Shown: positions 1-5,497 of the stretch, piece by piece
Numbering within the stretch: position 1 is the stretch's first letter
How the letters are laid out: each line of letters opens with the position of its first letter
From: Schwartzia sp. (in: firmicutes)
GTDB taxonomy: Bacteria; Bacillota; Negativicutes; Selenomonadales; Selenomonadaceae
Direction of reading: 5' to 3'
NCBI GenBank assembly: GCA_024691625.1
Contig: JAILNL010000123.1
Span: forward strand, 1-11,062
Length of the DNA: 11,062 bases
Notes under the pieces: model-generated
Seen by the model: the letters and a program-made list of their open reading frames with translations, nothing else
The model's database searches: none
Told to the model about the DNA's origin: nothing
Program-made: the position numbers and the translations under genes

Positions 1-23
1 GTAAGCTGTTCTTTAAGTGACAT
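1..23 (-). CDS. Start of a probable YqeY/GatB-like protein (partial)
   Basis: Only the first seven codons and part of an eighth are inside the window, reading MSLKEQL and then leaving at base 1. This opening resembles the usual start of YqeY family proteins (a GatB/GatE C-terminal-like domain), and yqeY directly follows rpsU in many Firmicutes, as it would here. The chosen ATG is at 23-21. A second ATG lies just upstream at 26-24, but the GGAGGG ribosome site at 30-35 is only 3 bases from that one and 6 from the chosen one. The identification rests on context plus seven residues, so it is tentative. Confidence 0.5.
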
Positions 24-96
24 CATGATCCCTCCATTCAGGAATAACTGAATAAATCCCGACTTGTCTTAATCAGCGGGTCCTTTTCCCCAAAAT

Positions 97-130
97 AAAT
101 TTGCTCCTGCCGTAATCGGACAGGAGCAAA
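97..130 (-). terminator. Intrinsic terminator after rpsU
   Basis: A ten-base arm at 100-109 (TTTGCTCCTG) pairs with 121-130 (CAGGAGCAAA). An inner CCG/CGG pairing (110-112 with 117-119) closes a TAAT loop with one bulged A. Read on the minus strand, the stem begins 34 bases after the rpsU stop codon and is followed by an imperfect T-rich tail. Read-through into the next gene is possible because the tail is interrupted by A residues. Confidence 0.75.
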
Positions 131-164
131 ATTTCTTTCAAATCAAAGAACGCAGACCAACATC

Positions 165-347
165 TTACGCTCTGAATTTGCGTTTACGCGCAGCTTCCGA
201 CTTCTTTTTACGGCGGACGCTCGGTTTTTCATAATGTTCACGTTTGCGAACCTCAGCCAACGTACCCGCTTTCTGGCATGTACGCTTGAAACGGCGGAGA
301 GCACTGTCGATGCTTTCGTTCTTTCCAACTTTAACTTCGTTTGCCAT
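165..347 (-). CDS. rpsU: 30S ribosomal protein S21
   Basis: A 60-residue, very basic protein matching bacterial ribosomal protein S21 in length and sequence. It begins [20 protein letters not shown], has the family's RTCQKAG segment around residues 22-28, and ends in an arginine/lysine-rich tail ([16 protein letters not shown]). S21 sits on the small ribosomal subunit near the 3' end of 16S rRNA and helps translation initiation. The ATG at 347 follows a very strong purine ribosome site (GGAGGGGGGG, 355-364) at 7 bases. The gene has its own consensus promoter (417-445) and a terminator (97-130), and probable yqeY follows, as in many Firmicutes. Nothing is missing compared with the family. Confidence 0.97.
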   Translation of the reverse strand: MANEVKVGKNESIDSALRRFKRTCQKAGTLAEVRKREHYEKPSVRRKKKSEAARKRKFRA

Positions 348-354
348 TTATATT

Positions 355-378
355 CCCCCCCTCCAGATTTGTTGGGAG
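355..378 (-). promoter_or_regulatory. G-rich ribosome binding site of rpsU with possible masking hairpin
   Basis: On the minus strand the rpsU ribosome site is GGAGGGGGGG (355-364), with a run of seven G, 7 bases from the ATG. The GGAG part (361-364) can pair with CTCC at 375-378 across a ten-base loop, which would hide the site. The stem is only four base pairs, so a regulatory role is a guess. Confidence 0.4.
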
Positions 379-416
379 TGTAGTATGCTTTATCTTTGAC
401 GCAATTACACCTTGCT

Positions 417-445
417 ATTATACGCGATACAAGGGGCTTTGTCAA
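417..445 (-). promoter_or_regulatory. Consensus sigma-70/sigma-A promoter of rpsU
   Basis: On the minus strand TTGACA (440-445) is followed by a 17-base spacer and TATAAT (417-422), an exact match to the housekeeping consensus in both boxes and spacing. It starts 23 bases after the HIT stop codon, so rpsU has strong independent transcription. The predicted start near 410 gives a leader of about 60 bases. Confidence 0.88.
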
Positions 446-468
446 TAAAAATTGTTACAGTCTGCCTG

Positions 469-816
469 TCAGCCCGGCGGCCACTGCATGGACCGGCCGC
501 CCAAAATATGGAAATGCAGATGCTTTACGGTCTGACCGCCTTCCTCGCCTGTGTTGGCAACTACGCGGAAACCTTTTTCATCAAGCCCCTGCTCTTTTAC
601 TATCTGCGGTATAACGTCACAAAGGATATGCGCTGCAAGCTCTTTATCTTCGGATTTAAGCGCCGCGATGCTTTCGACGTGCTTTTTCGGAATGACAAGC
701 GCATGGAACGGAGCCTGCGGCTCAAGGTCCTTGAATGCAGCAACGAGTTCATCTTCGTAAACGAGCGTCGAAGGAATTTCCTTCTGCGCGATTTTGCAGA
801 AAATACAATCAGCCAT
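469..816 (-). CDS. HIT family nucleotide-binding protein (HinT-like)
   Basis: A 115-residue protein of the histidine triad superfamily, full length for the HinT branch. The catalytic triad HLHFH lies at residues 99-103 (H99, H101, H103), followed by ILGGRSMQWPPG, the usual HinT C-terminus. Residues 1-8 (MADCIFCK) carry a Cys-x-x-Cys pair (C4, C7), as in the zinc-carrying members. HinT proteins hydrolyse AMP linked through a phosphoramidate or to aminoacyl groups; the physiological substrate is uncertain. The ATG at 816 has a GAGAGGGGG ribosome site about 8 bases upstream. The gene lies between the mtaB terminator (882-921) and the rpsU promoter. I found no clear promoter of its own in 817-880, so its transcription may depend on read-through. 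Confidence 0.93.
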   Translation of the reverse strand: MADCIFCKIAQKEIPSTLVYEDELVAAFKDLEPQAPFHALVIPKKHVESIAALKSEDKELAAHILCDVIPQIVKEQGLDEKGFRVVANTGEEGGQTVKHLHFHILGGRSMQWPPG

Positions 817-881
817 GATTCGTACCCCCTCTCCGTTGTGGAGCGTTCGACTCCTGCCTTAGAATATTCGTCATAAAACTA

Positions 882-921
882 AAAATCCCTGCATAATTTT
901 TGAAATTTATGCAGGGATTTT
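882..921 (-). terminator. Long intrinsic terminator after mtaB, possibly bidirectional
   Basis: Arm 882-896 (AAAATCCCTGCATAA) is the exact inverted complement of 907-921 (TTATGCAGGGATTTT), giving 15 base pairs, with a few more A/T pairs inside around a short loop. Both flanks are T-rich when read outward, so it could stop transcription from either side. It closes the prmA-rsmE-mtaB unit and separates it from the HIT gene. Confidence 0.85.
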
Positions 922-977
922 GAAAATTTTTATTCAATAGATAGTGGTTACTTTGGGGTGCACAGCTTTGCATAAGC

Positions 978-1071
978 GATGAGCAAGCAGTCAGCAAAGC
1001 GTGACTGCTGCTCCCTGCGCATCATCCACCGCTGACGCGGTCCTAAGTCAACATGCCACTGGCATGTTGAC
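978..1071. repeat. Three tandem hairpins after mtaB; candidate interspersed palindromic repeat
   Basis: Three inverted repeats follow one another in the mtaB 3' region. Hairpin 1 pairs 981-993 (GAGCAAGCAGTCA) with 1002-1013 (TGACTGCTGCTC), with one bulged A. Hairpin 2 pairs 1028-1032 (ACCGC) with 1037-1041 (GCGGT). Hairpin 3 pairs 1047-1057 (GTCAACATGCC) perfectly with 1061-1071 (GGCATGTTGAC) around a three-base loop. None has a T-tract, so they are not ordinary terminators, and a true terminator lies beyond them at 882-921. The arrangement resembles REP/MITE-like intergenic elements. Multiple copies cannot be shown from one window. Confidence 0.5.
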
Positions 1072-1076
1072 ACCCC

Positions 1077-2372
1077 TCAATGGGAAGGCTCGCCCCAGAC
1101 TCCGTCTTTATATAGCTTTGTGAGCTTCATACGCGCTATTTCACCCAGTGGCAGCTTTGCATCTGTATATACTCTGATATATGTATCGGTGAGCCCGTCG
1201 ATGATGCCGTCGGTCTCCGTTTCAAAAAGCACCTCTGCCGTTTCTCCCAAAAAGCTCTCATGGAATTTCTCCGCCATGGAGTCTGCGAGAGTCTGCATAC
1301 GGTGAACTCTATCCTTTTTCTCAGTCTGAGATACCTGGTCTGCCATTTTCGCAGCAGGAGTCCCCGGACGTCTGGAGTACGGGAATACATGCATACGTGC
1401 AAAGCCCTGCTTCGAGGAAAAATCGAGTCCTTCCTTGAAAAGCTCTTCCGTTTCTCCCGGAAATCCTACAATGATATCCGTAGTTATTGCAACACCGGGC
1501 ACTTCAGCGCGGACTTTTTCGAGAAGCTCTGAAAACTCATCAGACGTGTAGTGACGGTTCATTGTCTTCAGAATAGCATCTGAACCTGCCTGCAGTGGAA
1601 GATGCAGATGTCGTGCAAAGCGTCTGTCCTTTCGTATCAGGGCAAAAAGCTCAGGCGAAAGCTCGATAGACTCCAATGAGCCGAGACGCAGACGCCTCAG
1701 CTCCGGAAATGAAAGTACCGCCTCCGCAGCATCTGCCAGAGTAACATTTTCCTCAAGGTCTCTGCCGTACGCGCCAAGATGGATACCCGTGAGAACGATT
1801 TCCTTAAAGCCTGCTTCAAGCAGCTTTTCCGTCTCGCGGCGAATACTCTCTATTGGACGTGAGCGCAGAGGTCCGCGGGTGTAGGGGATAATGCAGTAGG
1901 AGCAGAAATTCTGACAGCCCTCCTGTATTTTGAGAAAAGCACGGGTTCTTTCGGGAGCTGAAAAAAGCGGAATATCCTCAAAGGTATCCGCGTGCATGAT
2001 GTCGCCCACCTCGCGCACGACTCCGTCAGCTTTCGCCGCTTCTTCCACAAGCTCCACTATACGGGCACGGTCTTTCGTGCCTACTACCAGGCGTACACCC
2101 GGGAGCTCAGCTATAATATCCGGTGCAAGCTGTGCATAGCAGCCCGTAACCGCAATAAGCGCGTTCTCATTTTCACGCTGAGCGCGGCGTATAAGCTGGC
2201 GTGATTTTTTCTCGCCAAGCATTGTCACCGAACAGGTATTTATAATGTAAACGTCGGCACGTTCCGTGAAGGGAACTATTTCATAGCCCGCCTTGCGGAA
2301 AAGTCCTTCCATTGTTTCTGTTTCAAACTGGTTGTCCTTGCAGCCCAAGGTCATAAATGCAGCCGTTGTCAA
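1077..2372 (-). CDS. mtaB: tRNA (N6-L-threonylcarbamoyladenosine(37)-C2)-methylthiotransferase
   Basis: A 431-residue methylthiotransferase that converts t6A37 of ANN-decoding tRNAs to ms2t6A, using two iron-sulfur clusters and S-adenosylmethionine. The N-terminal UPF0004 domain carries its three cluster cysteines: C11 (TLGCKDNQ), C47 (NTCSV) and C78 (TGCYAQ). The radical SAM core has C153, C157 and C160 (CQNFCSYC), followed by IIPYTRGPLRSRP, and a short TRAM-like RNA-binding tail ends the protein. TLGCKxNQxETE is typical of MtaB (B. subtilis YqeV) rather than MiaB. The start is TTG at 2372: it follows GAAAGGTG by about 10 bases and keeps the first beta strand, which the next ATG (residue 7) would lose. 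It is the last gene of the prmA-rsmE-mtaB unit, 84 bases after rsmE. Confidence 0.95.
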   Translation of the reverse strand: MTTAAFMTLGCKDNQFETETMEGLFRKAGYEIVPFTERADVYIINTCSVTMLGEKKSRQLIRRAQRENENALIAVTGCYAQLAPDIIAELPGVRLVVGTKDRARIVELVEEAAKADGVVREVGDIMHADTFEDIPLFSAPERTRAFLKIQEGCQNFCSYCIIPYTRGPLRSRPIESIRRETEKLLEAGFKEIVLTGIHLGAYGRDLEENVTLADAAEAVLSFPELRRLRLGSLESIELSPELFALIRKDRRFARHLHLPLQAGSDAILKTMNRHYTSDEFSELLEKVRAEVPGVAITTDIIVGFPGETEELFKEGLDFSSKQGFARMHVFPYSRRPGTPAAKMADQVSQTEKKDRVHRMQTLADSMAEKFHESFLGETAEVLFETETDGIIDGLTDTYIRVYTDAKLPLGEIARMKLTKLYKDGVWGEPSH

Positions 2373-2456
2373 TCTTGTCTTTCACCTTTCTGTATTACAT
2401 AATGCATTAATCAGGCAGTTTCCGGAGAATAATTCCACAAGGAGCCAATGCCTGAG

Positions 2457-3194
2457 TCAGGAGTTCCCTAAATCTCCTTTGGCATACTGCACGCAGGAAA
2501 GTACGGCAAGCGCCGCGGTTTCTGCACGCAGTATGCGGGGGCCTAATGTTACCACAGCGGCTCCTGCGGTCTTTGCGGCAGCCACCTCATCAGGTGTGAA
2601 TCCGCCCTCAGGACCGATCAGTGCCGTATACTGCCTCTGATTTTTTTCTTTCAGCCATGTTCCGAGAGAAAGCTTTTCCTCATTTTCATAGCAGAGAAAC
2701 AGTCCGTCCGATTCAGTACATTCCGAGAGCCATTCTTTTATATCACGGATTGGCTCAACCACGGGAATGAGTGTTCTTCCGCACTGCTTCGCGGCTTCGT
2801 TTGCTATACGCTGCCATTTTTCACGGCGCGCCTCGCTTTTTTTCTCATCGTATTTCACGACACAGTTAGCGCTTTTTATAGGCTGAATAACCGATACGCC
2901 AAGCTCTACCGCCTTCTGAACTATGAACTCCATTTTATCTGCCTTTGGCAGGCACATAGCCAGTATCAGAGCAATCGGGGATTCCGTGTCCGCCTCGATT
3001 TCCTCAATAAGCTTCAGCGTGACAGTATCTGATGTAAATCCCGTGATTTCCATTATCGCAGTCTTTCCGTCTTTGTCAGCTGCAATTACACGGTCGCCCT
3101 CTTTTGAACGAAGAGCATATCCCAAATGATGGGCATCGCTTCCCGTAACAGTGACTTCATCGGAAAGCGCTCCCTGCAGAAACAGACGGCGCAT
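2457..3194 (-). CDS. rsmE: 16S rRNA (uracil(1498)-N3)-methyltransferase
   Basis: A 245-residue SPOUT-class methyltransferase that makes m3U1498 in helix 44 of 16S rRNA. The N-terminal PUA-like part opens MRRLFLQG and includes SDAHHLGYALRSKEGD (residues 19-34). The C-terminal knot domain has LPKADKMEFIVQKAVELGV (82-100), EAAKQCGR (133-140), IGPEGGFT (193-200) and LGPRILRAETA (217-227), the family's SAM-binding knot motifs. The ATG at 3194 was chosen because it matches the family start and overlaps the prmA stop by one base (TGATG), with GAGGGG 8 bases upstream. The frame stays open 39 bases further up, but that extension reads inside prmA and is not typical of RsmE. The overlap implies translational coupling to prmA. 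Confidence 0.95.
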   Translation of the reverse strand: MRRLFLQGALSDEVTVTGSDAHHLGYALRSKEGDRVIAADKDGKTAIMEITGFTSDTVTLKLIEEIEADTESPIALILAMCLPKADKMEFIVQKAVELGVSVIQPIKSANCVVKYDEKKSEARREKWQRIANEAAKQCGRTLIPVVEPIRDIKEWLSECTESDGLFLCYENEEKLSLGTWLKEKNQRQYTALIGPEGGFTPDEVAAAKTAGAAVVTLGPRILRAETAALAVLSCVQYAKGDLGNS

Positions 3195-4135
3195 CAGCGG
3201 TTCCCCTCGCGGCAGATTTCGAGAGCGAGCCATTCCTTTTCCTCATGGCGCTGTATGACAAAGAGTCCGTGCATCTTTGCCGCCATAACGACATCTTCCT
3301 CACGGCTCAGAATAATACCGCTGGCAAGAAGGCGTCCTCCCTTTTCAAGATGGTCATCAAGCTCGTCAAAAAGACGGATAACCAGGTCGGCAATGAGATT
3401 TGCCGTAATAAGCTGCGCCTTTCCTTCAAATTCTTTAAGAAGGTCGCTCTGTTTTATCTCTATTACTGACTCAGTACCGTTTTCCGCGCTGTTGAATTTA
3501 GCGGATTTTACCGCCGTAGCATCATAGTCCGCCGCAACCACACGTCCTGCTCCGAGCTTTGCCGCGGCAATCGCCAGCACACCTGAGCCCGTGCCCACAT
3601 CAAAAACGGTCATACCTGGCTTTACCATCTGCTCAAGAGCACGAAGACACATTGATGTTGTCGGGTGTGTGCCTGTTCCGAATGCCGCGCCCGGGTCGAG
3701 GCGAAGAACAATGTCATCAGGCTTTGCTTCATATTCTTCCCATGAAGGCTGAATAACAATATGCTCGCCGACCTTGTCCGTGTGGAAATATTTTTTCCAG
3801 TTATCCACCCAGTCTTCATCATTTCGGATATTTGTCGCAACCTCCGCAGTTCCCAGGTCCGCCCCGCGCGCTTTCATATCCTCAAGAGATGCTTTAAGAG
3901 CTTTAACCTTGCCGTCCAGCTCCTCATCATTGGCAAGATAGGAGCGTACTGTAACCATGCCCGTTTCGGGTTTTCGCTCCATGTCGCGGTAGTCCCAGCG
4001 ACCTTCATCAATATATGCGTTAATGAGTGCGGGGTCGTCGATTTCGACTCCGCCGGCTCCGATATCCGTAAATGCCGCCGTAACGAGGTCAGCTGCCTCG
4101 GTCTTTGTTTCTACGCTGACTTCAACCCATTCCAT
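3194..4135 (-). CDS. prmA: Ribosomal protein L11 methyltransferase
   Basis: A 313-residue PrmA of normal length, which trimethylates lysines and the N-terminus of ribosomal protein L11. Residues 1-65 form the substrate-recognition domain (starting MEWVEVSVET, with GAGGVEIDDP near 26-35). The linker has the conserved WVDNWKKYF (109-117). The catalytic domain shows LDPGAAFGTGTHPTT (146-160), the SAM-binding glycine motif DVGTGSGVLAI (179-189), the acidic AADYD (201-205) and the ANLIAD segment (245-250). The ATG at 4135 has GGAAGGAG 8 bases upstream. It is the first gene of the prmA-rsmE-mtaB unit and has its own likely promoter at 4175-4203. In B. subtilis the equivalent yqeT lies in the seven-gene dnaK operon; here a terminator and a promoter stand between dnaJ and prmA. 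Confidence 0.96.
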   Translation of the reverse strand: MEWVEVSVETKTEAADLVTAAFTDIGAGGVEIDDPALINAYIDEGRWDYRDMERKPETGMVTVRSYLANDEELDGKVKALKASLEDMKARGADLGTAEVATNIRNDEDWVDNWKKYFHTDKVGEHIVIQPSWEEYEAKPDDIVLRLDPGAAFGTGTHPTTSMCLRALEQMVKPGMTVFDVGTGSGVLAIAAAKLGAGRVVAADYDATAVKSAKFNSAENGTESVIEIKQSDLLKEFEGKAQLITANLIADLVIRLFDELDDHLEKGGRLLASGIILSREEDVVMAAKMHGLFVIQRHEEKEWLALEICREGNR

Positions 4136-4174
4136 CTATTATGCTCCTTCCTTACAAACGTATAAATATCTAAT

Positions 4175-4203
4175 ACTATATCAAAAAGAATCATAAATAG
4201 CAA
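4175..4203 (-). promoter_or_regulatory. Likely sigma-A promoter of prmA-rsmE-mtaB
   Basis: On the minus strand TTGCTA (4198-4203) is followed by a 17-base spacer and TATAGT (4175-4180). This matches four of six bases at -35 and five of six at -10, in an A/T-rich stretch. The predicted start near 4168 leaves a leader of about 30 bases. The -35 box overlaps the U-tract of the dnaJ terminator. Confidence 0.6.
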
Positions 4204-4205
4204 AA

Positions 4206-4245
4206 AGAGCCATGAAAAAATGAGAAATCATTTCTTCACAGCTCT
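4206..4245 (-). terminator. Intrinsic terminator after dnaJ
   Basis: On the minus strand AGAGCTGTGAA pairs with TTCATGGCTCT (outer arms 4206-4216 and 4235-4245, with two G-U wobbles). A small inner hairpin (GAAA/TTTC) lies within, and the next bases are TTTTTG. The stem begins 6 bases after the dnaJ stop codon and so ends the hrcA-grpE-dnaK-dnaJ unit. Termination may be partial because of the internal loop. Confidence 0.72.
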
Positions 4246-4250
4246 CCGTT

Positions 4251-5411
4251 TTATTTTTTGAACATTTTCTTAAGCGTATCCATAAAGCTTTTCTGCTCCG
4301 GATTTACGCTTTCGCCGGAAATCTCTCCGAATTTCTGCAGAAGCTCCTTCTGCTCCTTGGAGAGTTTTTTCGGAGTAAGAACCTTCACGCGGACATGCTG
4401 GTTGCCGCGTCCGCTTCCGCGAAGGAAAGGAATACCGCGTCCCTTGAGACGGAGCACTGTGCCCGACTGGATTCCTTCGGGAATCTTCATCTCTACCTTT
4501 CCGTCCAAAGTCGGCACTTCGATTGTATCTCCGAGAGCCGCCTGAACGAATGAGATAGGCACCTCGCAGAGAACATCAGAGCCGCTTCTCTGGAAGAGCT
4601 TGTGCTCACGTACATAGATATAAACGTAAAGGTCTCCGCTCGGACCGCCGCGGCGTCCTGCATCTCCGCCTCCTGAAATACGGATGCGTGAGCCTTCATC
4701 GACACCTGCCGGCACCTTGACACGAATCGTGTGGGAACCTTTTACATGTCCCGAACCATTACACTCCTTGCACGGGTTCTTAATGATTTTTCCAGTACCG
4801 CCGCAGCGTCCGCAGGTACGAGAGCTCATCATGCGGCCGAGAGGCGTATTGACCGCGTGCTGAACCTGTCCCGTGCCGTGGCAGTCAGGACAAGTCTCGG
4901 GAGACGAGCCCTCTGCCGCGCCTGAACCGTGGCAGGCCTTACATTCCTCGGTACGCGGGATACGGATTTCTTTTTCAACGCCGAATGCCGCTTCCTCAAA
5001 CTCAATCTCAAGGTCATAACGCAGGTCAGAGCCCTTCTCCGGACCCTGACGACGCTGACGGCTTCCGCCGCCGCCGAAGAAGGCGTCGAAAATATCGTCG
5101 AATCCGCCGCCTCCGCCAAAGCCTCCGAACCCTCCAAATCCGCCGAAGCCGCCTGCACCGCCGCCTCCGCCCATGCCGCCTTCAAATGCCGCATGGCCGA
5201 ACTGGTCGTACTGCTGTTTTTTCTGCGGGTCGGAAAGAACGCTGTATGCTTCATTGACCTCTTTGAATTTTTCCTCAGCTTCCTTGGGATTGTCACGGTT
5301 TAAGTCCGGATGATATTTTCGAGCCAGTTTTTTGAAGGCTTTCTTTATCTCCGCTTCCGAGGCACCCTTTTCAACGCCGAGAACTTCGTAATAATCGCGT
5401 TTTTCGCTCAC
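4251..5411 (-). CDS. dnaJ: Co-chaperone DnaJ (Hsp40, type I)
   Basis: A 386-residue type I J-protein with all four parts in order. The J domain (about 1-70) has the HPD motif at 34-36, which stimulates DnaK ATPase. A Gly/Phe-rich linker (about 77-118) contains repeated GGF units and [13 protein letters not shown]. The zinc region has four CxxCxGxG units (C157/C160, C174/C177, C200/C203, C214/C217). The C-terminal substrate-binding and dimerisation domains run to residue 386, with [14 protein letters not shown] near 346-358. It delivers unfolded clients to DnaK in the cytoplasm. The start is GTG at 5411, preceded by AAGGTGG at 6 bases. It follows dnaK after an 86-base spacer holding two hairpins, and is last in the CIRCE-controlled operon. 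Confidence 0.98.
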   Translation of the reverse strand: MSEKRDYYEVLGVEKGASEAEIKKAFKKLARKYHPDLNRDNPKEAEEKFKEVNEAYSVLSDPQKKQQYDQFGHAAFEGGMGGGGGAGGFGGFGGFGGFGGGGGFDDIFDAFFGGGGSRQRRQGPEKGSDLRYDLEIEFEEAAFGVEKEIRIPRTEECKACHGSGAAEGSSPETCPDCHGTGQVQHAVNTPLGRMMSSRTCGRCGGTGKIIKNPCKECNGSGHVKGSHTIRVKVPAGVDEGSRIRISGGGDAGRRGGPSGDLYVYIYVREHKLFQRSGSDVLCEVPISFVQAALGDTIEVPTLDGKVEMKIPEGIQSGTVLRLKGRGIPFLRGSGRGNQHVRVKVLTPKKLSKEQKELLQKFGEISGESVNPEQKSFMDTLKKMFKK

Positions 5412-5433
5412 GTTCTACCACCTTCGTAAATAA

Positions 5434-5463
5434 GAAGAGTGAGCAGTTTGGAGCCCACTCTTC
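5434..5463 (-). other. Hairpin in the dnaK-dnaJ spacer, upstream of dnaJ
   Basis: GAAGAGTG (5434-5441) pairs exactly with CACTCTTC (5456-5463), and three further inner pairs (one a G-U) are possible. On the minus strand the following bases are TTATTTACG, a weak T-rich tail. It could be a partial terminator or an mRNA processing/stability site that lowers dnaJ output relative to dnaK; neither is proven. Confidence 0.55.
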
Positions 5464-5474
5464 CTCTAACCTGA

Positions 5475-5492
5475 ACTGCGCTTATTCGCAGT
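5475..5492 (-). other. Small hairpin just after the dnaK stop codon
   Basis: ACTGCG (5475-5480) pairs with CGCAGT (5487-5492) around a six-base loop, beginning 5 bases after the dnaK stop codon on the minus strand. There is no T-tract. It may protect the dnaK 3' end after cleavage of the operon mRNA. Confidence 0.4.
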
Positions 5493-5497
5493 CCTTC

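Noticed and set aside
37..52. A five-pair hairpin (TTCAG/CTGAA) just upstream of the probable yqeY ribosome site
   Set aside because: It is too short and weak to call a regulatory element, and no convincing promoter accompanies it.
841..860. A T-loop-like GTTCGA stretch suggesting a tRNA end
   Set aside because: The four-base arms around it are short, and no acceptor, D or anticodon arm can be found on either side.
809..997. A 62-codon minus-strand open frame between mtaB and the HIT gene
   Set aside because: It passes through the terminator stem at 882-921 and overlaps the HIT start, with no good ribosome site.
948..1073. About 42 open codons on the minus strand after mtaB, starting from GTG
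   Set aside because: The frame is made almost entirely of the three hairpins, its start is too close to any ribosome site, and the translation resembles nothing I know. I treat it as part of the repeat-like element.
2373..2456. Possible structure in the rsmE-mtaB gap (a six-pair CAGGCA/TGCCTG stem and a TAATGCATTA palindrome)
   Set aside because: The stem is short with a loop over 25 bases and no T-tract, and the palindrome is A/T-rich and likely chance. No promoter or terminator could be supported.
5088..5190. Short tandem repeats of GGN/TTY codons inside dnaJ
   Set aside because: These encode the normal Gly/Phe-rich linker of DnaJ and are not a separate repeat array or CRISPR.
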